Origin: CAZIUL01 sp964542475
GTDB taxonomy: Bacteria > Planctomycetota > B15-G4 > CAYZWU01
DNA: 64,000 nt
Reading direction: 5' to 3'
Assembly (NCBI GenBank): GCA_964542475.1
Contig: CAZIUL010000004.1
Span: forward strand, 1-64,000
Part shown: piece by piece, positions 26,450 through 35,000 of the stretch
Layout: each line of letters begins with the position of its first letter
Numbering within the stretch: the first letter of the stretch is position 1
The notes under the pieces: generated by a model
The model's input: the letters and a program-made list of their open reading frames with translations, nothing else
What the model was told of the DNA's origin: nothing
Databases searched by the model: none
Translations under genes and position numbers: made by a program

Positions 26450-26625
26450 AACCCGCTTATTTCATACTCTTCGTCGCGAGGTGCCGTAAACTGTGATGTG
26501 GCAAGGCGCATGTCAGGAGACGACTGCAGGCCTGTTCTTACAGGTTGAGGATCGTCTCCCGGCATGAAACGCAGCCACAGTGCAGTTTACGGTGCCGCAG
26601 CAGAAGAGGATGAAATATGCGGGTT
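26450..26625 (+). mobile_element. TA-flanked palindromic element, full copy D
   Basis: A 176-bp copy in plus orientation with TA at both borders. Its outermost bases have changed together (ACCCGC and GCGGGT), keeping the ends complementary. Its right end carries AGAGGA and an ATG at 26617 that serve as the apparent translation start of the next gene. Confidence 0.9.
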
Positions 26626-27762
26626 AAAGCCGAACAGAAACGGTTGATCAAGGAGCACAAGGAGAAGGCAAAGGTGCAATCGAATTCAAAGCCCGGGCAA
26701 CGCGATGATTCTGATACACCGCTGAAGCAGCCCTCCATTCTGTCAAGGATGTTGAAGATCGGGCTTCCGGTTCTGATCAGCGCCGGGCTCGTGATCTGGA
26801 TCTATTGCAGCATCGACGAGCCGGAAGCCGTGTGGGAAACACTGACAAGCATCAGCACTTCCGGGCTGCTCCTGCTTATTGCGATCGTGCCGATATCCCT
26901 TTTGAGCCACCTGCTCCGCGCCTGGCGATGGCGCCGGTTCATCGGACAGCCGGTTTCGATCTTCTATGCATTTACCTCGGTCATGATCGGCTACGCTGTG
27001 AACGATGTGCTTCCACGCGTGGGCGAGGCAGCCAGGGTCGTGAACATGAACCGCATGACAAGGGCCCCGATCGCCCGTCTCATCAGCACGCTCCTTGCCG
27101 AGAGGCTCATAGACGTGATCTCCCTGGCCCTTCTCCTGAGTTTTTCATTTCTAGTCGAGGGCGAACGGATCGCCCGGGAGATCCCTTCCCTCGAAAGGAT
27201 CGGGCTCAAGGCTTTGGCTGTTGCTTTGGCAGGGCTTGCGGGGCTGTTCCTGGTGGCTTATGCTTCCGGTTTCCTCGAAAAAACATGCGGCGGGCTGGTC
27301 TCAAAGGTGCATTCGGGCTTCGGCCGAAAGGTCAAGGAGCTTATACGACAGGCAACGGAAGGGCTGGAATTTCTGAAGCAGCCTTCTCAGGCGGTTCCCA
27401 TTTTTCTCGAAACCACGGGCATCTGGGCCCTATATCTCGTGTGCTTCCTGTTCGGGCTTGCAGCGTTCGGACTTCTGGACGTGACCGGGTATGCAGGCGG
27501 CACTGTCTCGTTTTCTATCGCTACCGCAGGCGTGTTGGTTCCGACAATGGGAGCCATAGGCGCTTATCACAAGTGTGGTATGGATTCCCTGACCCGGCTC
27601 TACAACATTGACCAGGCATCAGCTATTGCATTCATCACGGTCATCCATGCGGTGCTGTTCTATGTCGTTGGTGGTATTTTAGGTGCCTTGGCATGGGGCA
27701 TGCAGGTCTGGGTCCGTAAACGTTTGATCCGGGAAAACAACGAGGCCCATAGAAAACCATAG
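26617..27762 (+). CDS. Flippase-like (LPG synthase TM region, UPF0104) membrane protein
   Basis: A 381-residue protein with a charged N-terminal tail (~45 residues) and about eight membrane helices, matching the flippase-like domain of lysylphosphatidylglycerol synthases. Signatures are SHLLRAWRWRRFI, GYAVNDVLPRVGEAARV and LLAERLIDVI. Stand-alone members are thought to move or modify lipids or lipid-linked sugars; no transferase domain is attached here. The apparent start, ATG at 26617, and its ribosome site (AGAGGA, 6 bases before) lie inside repeat copy D. An internal start such as ATG 26751 would remove the charged tail, so the native start may have been displaced. Confidence 0.82.
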   Translation: MRVKAEQKRLIKEHKEKAKVQSNSKPGQRDDSDTPLKQPSILSRMLKIGLPVLISAGLVIWIYCSIDEPEAVWETLTSISTSGLLLLIAIVPISLLSHLLRAWRWRRFIGQPVSIFYAFTSVMIGYAVNDVLPRVGEAARVVNMNRMTRAPIARLISTLLAERLIDVISLALLLSFSFLVEGERIAREIPSLERIGLKALAVALAGLAGLFLVAYASGFLEKTCGGLVSKVHSGFGRKVKELIRQATEGLEFLKQPSQAVPIFLETTGIWALYLVCFLFGLAAFGLLDVTGYAGGTVSFSIATAGVLVPTMGAIGAYHKCGMDSLTRLYNIDQASAIAFITVIHAVLFYVVGGILGALAWGMQVWVRKRLIRENNEAHRKP

Positions 27763-27764
27763 TG

Positions 27765-28823
27765 TCAAAACGGTTTCGCGTGCATGGAGGGACAGGCGTT
27801 GCAGAGCGGATTTTCGCCTCGAACGATCATGCGGCGATGCCTGACAATGAGCGGGCTGTTCCAGATCGATAGAAAGCCCTGATCAAAGATGTTTCCGTAA
27901 ACAATATCGTCTTTGTAAACCGAAGCGGGACACAAGGAAAGGTCGCCGTCCACGGTCACGAAAGGGGACTCCCAGATCTTCTTGCAGCCGATCCTTCCCT
28001 GGTTTTGCTCCACCCTGGATTCGCACTCACGCAGAACCTTCGTTTCACCGCTGGTAGCCGCTTCGAGAATCGCGCGGAACCGGGCTGTTTCATCATCGCT
28101 GAGGATTTCCTCGCACGCGACGGATTTCTCGCCCGCATAAAGTGTCTTTGGAACGAGCATGGAAACACCTTTCCCGTCGATTCGTTTCAGCAGCCCTTCG
28201 AACTCCCTGAAATTCGAGCGCATCACCACGAACATTACCGATAGCCGGATTCCTTTTACCCCCTTCACCAGCTCGCCCACAGCGTCAAGATTGTCGAGCA
28301 CCCGCTCAAGGTCTCCCCCCTTTCTAACCGCCGCGTAGGTGCCTTGCCTGCACGCGTCGATTGAGAAGACGATCTCCTGGACAGGCACTGAAACCAGCGC
28401 TTGGCCAAGCTCGCGATCCATGGTCATCCCGTTCGTGAAGATGCGGATTTTTTTCCCGCTTCGAACCGTTCTACGCGCAAGCTCCACCAGGTCCGGGTGC
28501 ATTGCGGGCTCCCCCGCTCCGCGAAAGGAAATGTCCTTCAGAAAACAGAGCCGCTCCAGAAGAAGTGAATAGCGCTCCAGGCTCATCTGTTTCGGGCTGC
28601 CCTTCCCACGAAAACCGGGATCTCCTCGGCACATGATGCACTCGAGGTTGCATAGGGTGGTTATCTCCACCTCCATGGCTGAAGGCAGAAACCTGGTTTT
28701 TTCGGGGAGGAAGCGGTGAACATAGCCGCGGTGGAGCGCGCGCACGAGCTCGTGTACACCATGATGGCGTACAATCCTGATCGCATGCCCCATCATGGTT
28801 TTTGCGATTCTGAACCGCTTCAC
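27765..28823 (-). CDS. Radical SAM/SPASM domain protein
   Basis: A 352-residue radical SAM enzyme. The cluster motif is CNLECIMC (CxxxCxxC) after EITTL, followed by FRGAGEPAMHP and IFTNGM, as in the MoaA/AlbA-like group. The C-terminal part has a cysteine set (CESR, GCKKIW, LCPAS, CNACPS) with the GNIFDQGFLSIWNSP segment typical of SPASM domains, which hold extra iron-sulfur clusters. The substrate could be a peptide or a small metabolite; no precursor peptide gene is seen nearby. It starts with GTG at 28823, 36 bases from repeat copy E, and converges with the flippase-like gene. Confidence 0.88.
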   Translation of the reverse strand: MKRFRIAKTMMGHAIRIVRHHGVHELVRALHRGYVHRFLPEKTRFLPSAMEVEITTLCNLECIMCRGDPGFRGKGSPKQMSLERYSLLLERLCFLKDISFRGAGEPAMHPDLVELARRTVRSGKKIRIFTNGMTMDRELGQALVSVPVQEIVFSIDACRQGTYAAVRKGGDLERVLDNLDAVGELVKGVKGIRLSVMFVVMRSNFREFEGLLKRIDGKGVSMLVPKTLYAGEKSVACEEILSDDETARFRAILEAATSGETKVLRECESRVEQNQGRIGCKKIWESPFVTVDGDLSLCPASVYKDDIVYGNIFDQGFLSIWNSPLIVRHRRMIVRGENPLCNACPSMHAKPF

Positions 28824-28859
28824 GATATTGCGCCCCGATGATGTTTTCGCATGATAAAC

Positions 28860-29035
28860 AGCCCGCTTATTTCATACTCTTCGTCGCGAGGTGCAGTAAA
28901 CTGTAATGTGGCAAGGCGCATGTCGGGTGACGGCCGCGGGCCTGTTCTTACAGGTTGAGGATCGTCTCCCGGCATGAAACGCAGCATGAGCGCAGTTTAC
29001 GGTGCCGCAGAAGAAGAGGATGAAATATGCGGGCT
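28860..29035 (+). mobile_element. TA-flanked palindromic element, full copy E
   Basis: A 176-bp copy in plus orientation. The right border is TA; the left border reads CA, one transition from TA. It is more diverged than copies A-D (GGGTGACGGCCGCGGG in the middle). Its left arm faces the radical SAM start codon 36 bases away. Confidence 0.88.
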
Positions 29036-29037
29036 AG

Positions 29038-29068
29038 GACAGGGGCGGCTTCGAAAACCGCCCCTGTC
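29038..29068. terminator. 11-bp perfect hairpin after the C25 peptidase gene
   Basis: GACAGGGGCGG (29038-29048) pairs exactly with CCGCCCCTGTC (29058-29068). It lies 30 bases beyond the stop of the minus-strand C25 gene. No T run follows on the minus strand, so the termination role is probable rather than certain. Confidence 0.55.
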
Positions 29069-29098
29069 ATCTTATGTTTTATAAGCTCTTGCATGAAC

Positions 29099-31258
29099 CT
29101 ACTGTGTTATTGTCAGTACTTTCGCGTTGGTGCAGTACTCATAAGGCCCGCCCTTGGGATAAATAGCCCCGGCAAAATAGAGCTTCACTCCTACCATGCG
29201 CGGATCAATGGGAGTGAAACCGTTGGTGCTGAATGTACCCATGGCTTCACCGGAAGCATCCAGCATGCCCCAGAAATTCTGGAAAAGCGAGGTGTTCAAG
29301 AGCGAGATCATTGTGTTCGTGAAGATATCCCAGTTCACGGGAAGCACAACTCCGCCCGGGAGCGTTGTGCCCGGGTAGCTACCGGAGACACCGCCGAAGA
29401 TCACGTACCTGTGACCGGCATACTCCAGCCCGGGTGCCAGGTAGAAATTAATATCCACCGGAGAGTTCACAGGCACGGCCCAGCCGTCGGTTGTAAGGGT
29501 TTGCTCGCCGACCGTTCCCGTAAGCCTCACTGCCGGGTCACCGAAGCAGATCCATGTCATGAACATATCCCTGCCGGTCTGACCGCAGATATCCATCATG
29601 ATGCAGGAGCCGCCGAACCAGCACCCTGTCACGGACCAGTTGGTCTCCATCCAGAAGCGCTCGTTCGCTCCGTACAGGCTGCTGTAGCCGTGGTTGCCCT
29701 GGCCGTACATGGGCTCGTCCCAGTACTGGCCGATGCTCGATCCGTAGTTTGCGATCGCGCCTGTCGGCTCGCTGTTGTGCGTGGCCCTCTGCCAGGATTC
29801 GCAAAAACACTCGCTGTAGCTGAAATCACCCACACTGCAGGCCACGGAGGAGACGAACGGAAGATAACCCTCGTTTGTCAGGTTGTTGACGTCGCCGCAC
29901 GAAAAACCGCCGCCGTTGCCCCATCCTGTTGTGCCGCCGTGACCGGTGTAGTTCACGGTACGCACGCCGCTGTTCAGGGCGTTCTTGATGATGGTCTTTG
30001 TGCCCCAGTAGTCGTAGCTCTTTGTGACATTGGTGAAACCGTAAGCGATCAGTTCGTCGCTCATCAGGTCGCAGTGGTCATCGTCATATTCACCGTAATG
30101 GCCCGGCCCCTGGTTGGAGGCCACAGCCAGGCCCTTGGCGTGCCAGCCGCCCAAAGAGACGTCGTGAACCTGCTGTTCGTAGCTGATGGTGCGGTCGACC
30201 TGGGTCTGAATATGGGCCGGGGTCGTACCGGAAAAACGTCCGATGAAAAGGTCCGGGTACCAGTCAGGTGTGATGCATGTGTAGTCAGGGTCCGAAAGGC
30301 CATAGGAATAGTAAGAGCTTTTCACCTGGCTGTTGTCGCCCACAAGGAGCACGTACGCGAGGTTGCCCTGGTTGTAGGCGTTTTCGATGTAGTTCGCAAT
30401 GGAGTTCGTGTTGTTGCCGACAATGGAAACATCCACCATTGTCGTGTTGATCCCGATCGAGTTCTTCCAGTCCACGTAGCCCTGCATGGTCGCCATGAAT
30501 GGGCCGTGGCTGATGACCAGGATGTCCCCGTCCTCTGATGGAGGATCGGTCCTGCCTGATGCGGAGTAGTTGACGAAGTTGTTCTGGTAGATCGCGGCAA
30601 AAGACCGGTCGGGTTTGCTCCCGTATGTGCTGCGGTCAATTGTGTTCTCCCCTCCGGGTTCCCTGTTCACGACCTCTATGACCACCTTGGAATGGACTCG
30701 TACGGTCTTGGTCACGGGGTTGTACTGGACGGGGAAAACCTCGGCCACAACTGCGCGCACATCACGCATGATGTAGGGGGTGCGGAGCTTTGCCACACCT
30801 GCCGGGTAAAAGGCATCCGCTCCATAAATGCTCCTGTCAAAAGTGTACGGAACCGTTCTGGGATCAACACTGCGCACGATCGGCCCGCGGTGAGGTGCAA
30901 CAGAAGCCTTGAAGTCGTAGAACTCTGTTTCGAGCACACGAACGCTCATGACCCCGTTGTCCGGAATCATCAGGCCTCTGCAGATCGCCGGCAGATGAGG
31001 ATTGCCCGGCGCGTCCATGCCGACAAGGCCTTCACCGGTCAAGGAAACGGTAATGTAATCCTCGTCACCAATGGAAGCGGCGCTCTTATGGATGTCCTTG
31101 ATGTTGTAGGTTATTACTGTACGGTCCAAAGAGGTGCACTGAACCGCCATCTCCACATCACCGCCCTCATGGGCCTGGGCTGCAGTGCCGAACACGACCA
31201 ATGCAACCCCTGATATTAGAGCCAGAAAAACAGTTCGCCTGAACATCGAAGCTTTCAT
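29099..31258 (-). CDS. Secreted C25 (gingipain-type) cysteine peptidase
   Basis: A 719-residue exported protease. ATG at 31258 follows AAAGGAG and opens a signal peptide (FLALISGVALVVFGTAAQA). A propeptide-like region is followed by the C25 catalytic domain; the likely catalytic His is in NYTGHGGTTGWG and the catalytic Cys in SSVACSVGDF, in the gingipain order. The last ~110 residues (with LPVNWD, FQNFWGML, GVKLYFAG) form the beta domain shared with the M28 peptidase. Gingipain relatives in Bacteroidetes leave the cell by T9SS, but no T9SS tail is seen here. Repeat copies E and F lie on its two sides. Confidence 0.9.
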   Translation of the reverse strand: MKASMFRRTVFLALISGVALVVFGTAAQAHEGGDVEMAVQCTSLDRTVITYNIKDIHKSAASIGDEDYITVSLTGEGLVGMDAPGNPHLPAICRGLMIPDNGVMSVRVLETEFYDFKASVAPHRGPIVRSVDPRTVPYTFDRSIYGADAFYPAGVAKLRTPYIMRDVRAVVAEVFPVQYNPVTKTVRVHSKVVIEVVNREPGGENTIDRSTYGSKPDRSFAAIYQNNFVNYSASGRTDPPSEDGDILVISHGPFMATMQGYVDWKNSIGINTTMVDVSIVGNNTNSIANYIENAYNQGNLAYVLLVGDNSQVKSSYYSYGLSDPDYTCITPDWYPDLFIGRFSGTTPAHIQTQVDRTISYEQQVHDVSLGGWHAKGLAVASNQGPGHYGEYDDDHCDLMSDELIAYGFTNVTKSYDYWGTKTIIKNALNSGVRTVNYTGHGGTTGWGNGGGFSCGDVNNLTNEGYLPFVSSVACSVGDFSYSECFCESWQRATHNSEPTGAIANYGSSIGQYWDEPMYGQGNHGYSSLYGANERFWMETNWSVTGCWFGGSCIMMDICGQTGRDMFMTWICFGDPAVRLTGTVGEQTLTTDGWAVPVNSPVDINFYLAPGLEYAGHRYVIFGGVSGSYPGTTLPGGVVLPVNWDIFTNTMISLLNTSLFQNFWGMLDASGEAMGTFSTNGFTPIDPRMVGVKLYFAGAIYPKGGPYEYCTNAKVLTITQ

Positions 31259-31540
31259 TACAAACTCCTTTCGTATGAATAGATGAAACCGTCTGGGAAT
31301 TGGCTTTTTCGTATATATCCGTGAATATGAAATATCATATCTTGGAGATCCGTTCAATCAAAATCCAAATCGTGAGATGCTAGAGCAGGAACCTCGAACA
31401 CCCGGCAGACACTTCCAATACTTGTTGAGTCGTTTGCTCGACCCTGTCAATGCCAAAGGGTAAGCAGTTAAAACGAGAGCAAACAATAGTTTAACATAAC
31501 CTGGATCATTGACAACTACTTTATTTTATTGTTCACTTGT
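31259..31540. other. AT-rich intergenic DNA, no recognised feature
   Basis: Lies upstream of the C25 gene and should hold its promoter; I see no convincing promoter pair beyond the ribosome site next to the start codon. Confidence 0.5.
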
Positions 31541-31701
31541 AGCCCGCTTATTTCATATCTCTTCGTCGCGAGGTAGCTGTAAACTGTGATGTGACAAGGC
31601 GCATGTCAGGAGACGACCGCAGGCCTGTTCTTACACAGGCATGAACGCAGCATGAGTACATTTTACAGTGCCGCAGCAGAAGAGGACGAAATATGCGGGG
31701 T
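31541..31701 (+). mobile_element. TA-flanked palindromic element, copy F with internal deletion
   Basis: A 161-bp copy in plus orientation with TA at both borders. About 16 bases are missing on the right side of the centre, where other copies read GGTTGAGGATCGTC. The arms are otherwise intact but diverged. It lies between divergent genes. The 307 bases to its right, up to 32008, contain no other feature I recognise. Confidence 0.85.
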
Positions 31702-32008
31702 AGAGCCGTCACGAGAAAACCGATACCATCTTGAGCGGTCGGATCGACATCTTCCCGGCCATCCGCTATGGAAGTTCATTGGTTTCCGTATTCGTGGCCG
31801 TGAGGTCGACAGTTTTGCCTTTATACCCTTTAACCGCCTAAAGTTATCGCTGTTTTCGACCGAAATGTTCATCATATGTTGCTAAAGGCACCAGGCCTGT
31901 CGTTTTTAGCACATACCGGTTCATTTGAACAACCAGACCGGTTAGTCGATTAAAACTCTTGCTCAGGTGATGCTTGCAAACAGAAACGGTTGACCGTTAA
32001 ACTAAAGG

Positions 32009-35000
32009 GTGAGTTTTGTTGTCTCAAAAAAATTCAAAAAAAAAGCGGAGGGGAAGCTTGGTTCGCAAGCTGCTTGCATGGAAAAAAACAAACACAAACG
32101 GATAGTGCTGTCTGAACGCGCTGGAGTTCCCACTGAAAAGCCGGCCTCGGGTCAAGAAGGTGACGCCTGTCTTGAGGACTGGAACGCGAATTCTTACAAG
32201 CATCGAGGGGTCATTAAACGCAAAAAATCCCGCTTTCCGGCCCTGATTATCAAGGTGAGCCCTATTTACCTTGTGGCGGGAGCTATCCTGTACCTGCTTC
32301 TGTTTACAGCAAAAGACATCAACTACCTGCAAATCGGCAGGGACTGCTTCGATTCGCACAGGTTCACCGAAACGGTTCATTACCTGGATATGGCGATTGA
32401 AAAGGAGACATACAGCGGAGCGGATCTCTTGGATACACTCTTTCTCAGGGCAAGGACACTGAACATCCTCCAGGCGAGGAAGGGGGCGATAGCAGACCTG
32501 GATGAATTCATCAGGCTCAAGCCCAGCTGGGAGAAAGTGGTCAACGCCCGGAAGCTAAAAGGCGAAATCTACATGATCGAGAATGACTTCGAGAAGGCTC
32601 TCGATGTCTTCCGTCAGATCCTGGCCGAGCTGAACCTCAATGATACTGGAAACCGGAACACCTTTCAGGGCCAGGCTGCGGCAGCAGCATACAACCTGTC
32701 CAACTCACTGTTGGAAGAGATACAAAAAATCTTCGCCGGAAGCGTGGCCGAGTATTCCCGGAAGTTCGACGCAATCGAGGACTATGTCACAGACCTTCAC
32801 AACGACCGTGATCTCTCATCTGTGAGTGACTGCCTGGTAGGATGCGTCTCGGAGAACCTCCAAAAGAAAATACTGGAACTGACAGCGGAAGCGAGGAGCA
32901 ATTATCGATACGCCTATGAAATGCTCAAAGATTACCCGCTGCAGCAGTCCTTTGACCCAACATCATCGATCTTTTTGTCGAGCATCCTGTACCGTTCGAA
33001 AAAATACTTTCCAGCCATGCTCGAGTGCACCCTTGCCCTCAAGGAGCCGTTGAGAATCATCCATCGCCGCGCCTTTCAGCAGACAATGGCGGATATTTAC
33101 TGGGACGTCTCCTGTTTCGGAAACGCCGCTGATATCTTCCAATCGATTGAGTACCCGTCGCAGGACCCGGTTCAGCTTGGCATTCTCCGCAGAAATACCA
33201 TCCTCCTGCATCTAAAAGAAAAGAACTACGACCGGATAATCGAAGAGGTGGGAACCAGCCCGGATGAATATGAAAACGACCTTGTCATCAAGTATTGCCT
33301 GGGTGCCGCACTCCTGGAGAAAAACAATATCCCGGCAGCAACCGTACTGCTCACAGAAATTGTAAACGTCATCAAAGCAGGCGAAACCCCAAACTATTTA
33401 AAGGGTTCTCCTGCAAGAAAGGGAAGCTTTGAAAGGCTCTATGACGCGCATCTCAGCACTGGTTCAAACCGGCTTGCTCTGGACGTTCTGAACTCGGGAT
33501 TGGATCTTTTCCCAGATGAAACGGAGTTCTACAGCAAGAGAGCGGCGCTGCTTTACGACCGCTTGAATAGGCCGGCTGATGCCGCAGAGGACTACCTGTA
33601 CCTGCTCGAACATGGACCAAGAGACCATGAGTTCTTCTCGCGGTGGAGGCAGTCCGCCGAAGTCGATTTCCAGTCCCTTACCGGTCTCACATACGCCGAA
33701 AGAGCTGATCAGCTTTTAACGAAGCTTGAGCGAAAAGAGAGGGACATCGGCGGCACGAAAAAACGGTTGCCTGAACTTGCCATGGCAGCATCCTTTTCCG
33801 AGGCGGACAAAGAACCGCTGCTGAAGCTGGCCCTGAGCGAAGTGCTGATGAAGCGCGGACGCGGCAACCAGGGCAAAAGCATCATCAGGATACTGACCAG
33901 GTCCATGCCATTGATCCTGGAGTTTCATTTCCTTCTCGGGAGGATGTACTACGACGAAGGCGCCTATTCAGCGGCACTGAAAGAGTTGGAGATCGTGCTC
34001 GAAAGGGATCCCTCTGATTTCGAAACCGTGAAAATGGCGATTGATTGCCACAGGAAGCTCAACGACATCATCGGCGAGGGACGCCTTATTCAGAACCAGT
34101 TGAGCTTGGATGATCCGGAAACCACTGGATGGATCAATGCCAAGCTCGACTTCGAAAGCGGCAACAACAGCGCTTTTATTACGAAGTACACCTCGCTGAA
34201 AAATCTTTCAGAACCGGTACAGGACGACATGGACCTGATGGCCTGCCGCGCCTACACGGAACAGGGCTGTTTCGCACTTGCCACCGAGATGGTCGACGCA
34301 GCCATAGAGAAGAACCAGAAAAACATCGAGACGTTGACGCTGAAGCTCAGGCTGCTTTTCGCACAGCCGGCCGGTGCTGAGGACAACAGCAATGAAACAG
34401 CAGCGGTAGATGATGCGGACCCGGGCACATCCGAAAATGAGCAGGCAACAGAAGACGTTGCTGAACAGGGACAGGAGCAGGAACAGGAACAGGAGCAGGA
34501 ACAGGAACAGGAGCAGGAGCAGGAACAGGAACAGGAGCAGGAGCAGGAGCAGGCTAGGGACGAAAAGCCCAGCGAGTTCGAGCTCCTGATCGACGAGATT
34601 CGCGCCTGCAGCACATCTCTGCATGTTTCAAACATAGATGAGCTTCTGAACCTCCTCATGGATGCGGACCGGCCGGATCTCGCCGTACGCCTCATGGAAG
34701 GCATCGAAACCACATTCCAGATGCCGTCCGAAACCCTGCGAACAACGGCAAGAGCCTACAAGCTGCTGAACAAACATGATGCTGCAACAAACCTTCTCGT
34801 AGAAAAAAGCTCAACGCCTGATGACCTGAGATACGCATTCAGCATGATTTTTACTGAGGGCGGCCCTGACACCGAAAAGGCTTTCGAAGGGCTGGTTTAT
34901 GCCGCCATTGACGCTGAAGACAGCGAACTTCTGTTGTGCGCGGCAGGAAGCCTTGCCCTCAACGGATTCACCAAGGCGTCCGCCAACATGCTCGATCAGG

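Noticed and set aside
29027..30538. A 503-codon forward frame starting inside element copy E
   Set aside because: It runs antisense through the C25 peptidase catalytic domain and has no domain likeness, so it is a shadow, even though its start uses the element's AGAGGA-ATG end.
13434..31258. PEP-CTERM sorting signals on the secreted proteins near the exosortase
   Set aside because: None of the three secreted proteins ends with a PEP motif, hydrophobic helix and basic tail.
31652..31885. A 77-codon frame that starts in element copy F
   Set aside because: The first part is element sequence and the rest resembles no protein family; there is no supporting context.
13353..31924. A shared 12-mer, ATACCGGTTCAT, at 13353-13364 and 31913-31924, upstream of two genes
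   Set aside because: In 64 kb about a hundred repeated 12-mers are expected by chance, and the flanks do not match. I do not call it an operator.
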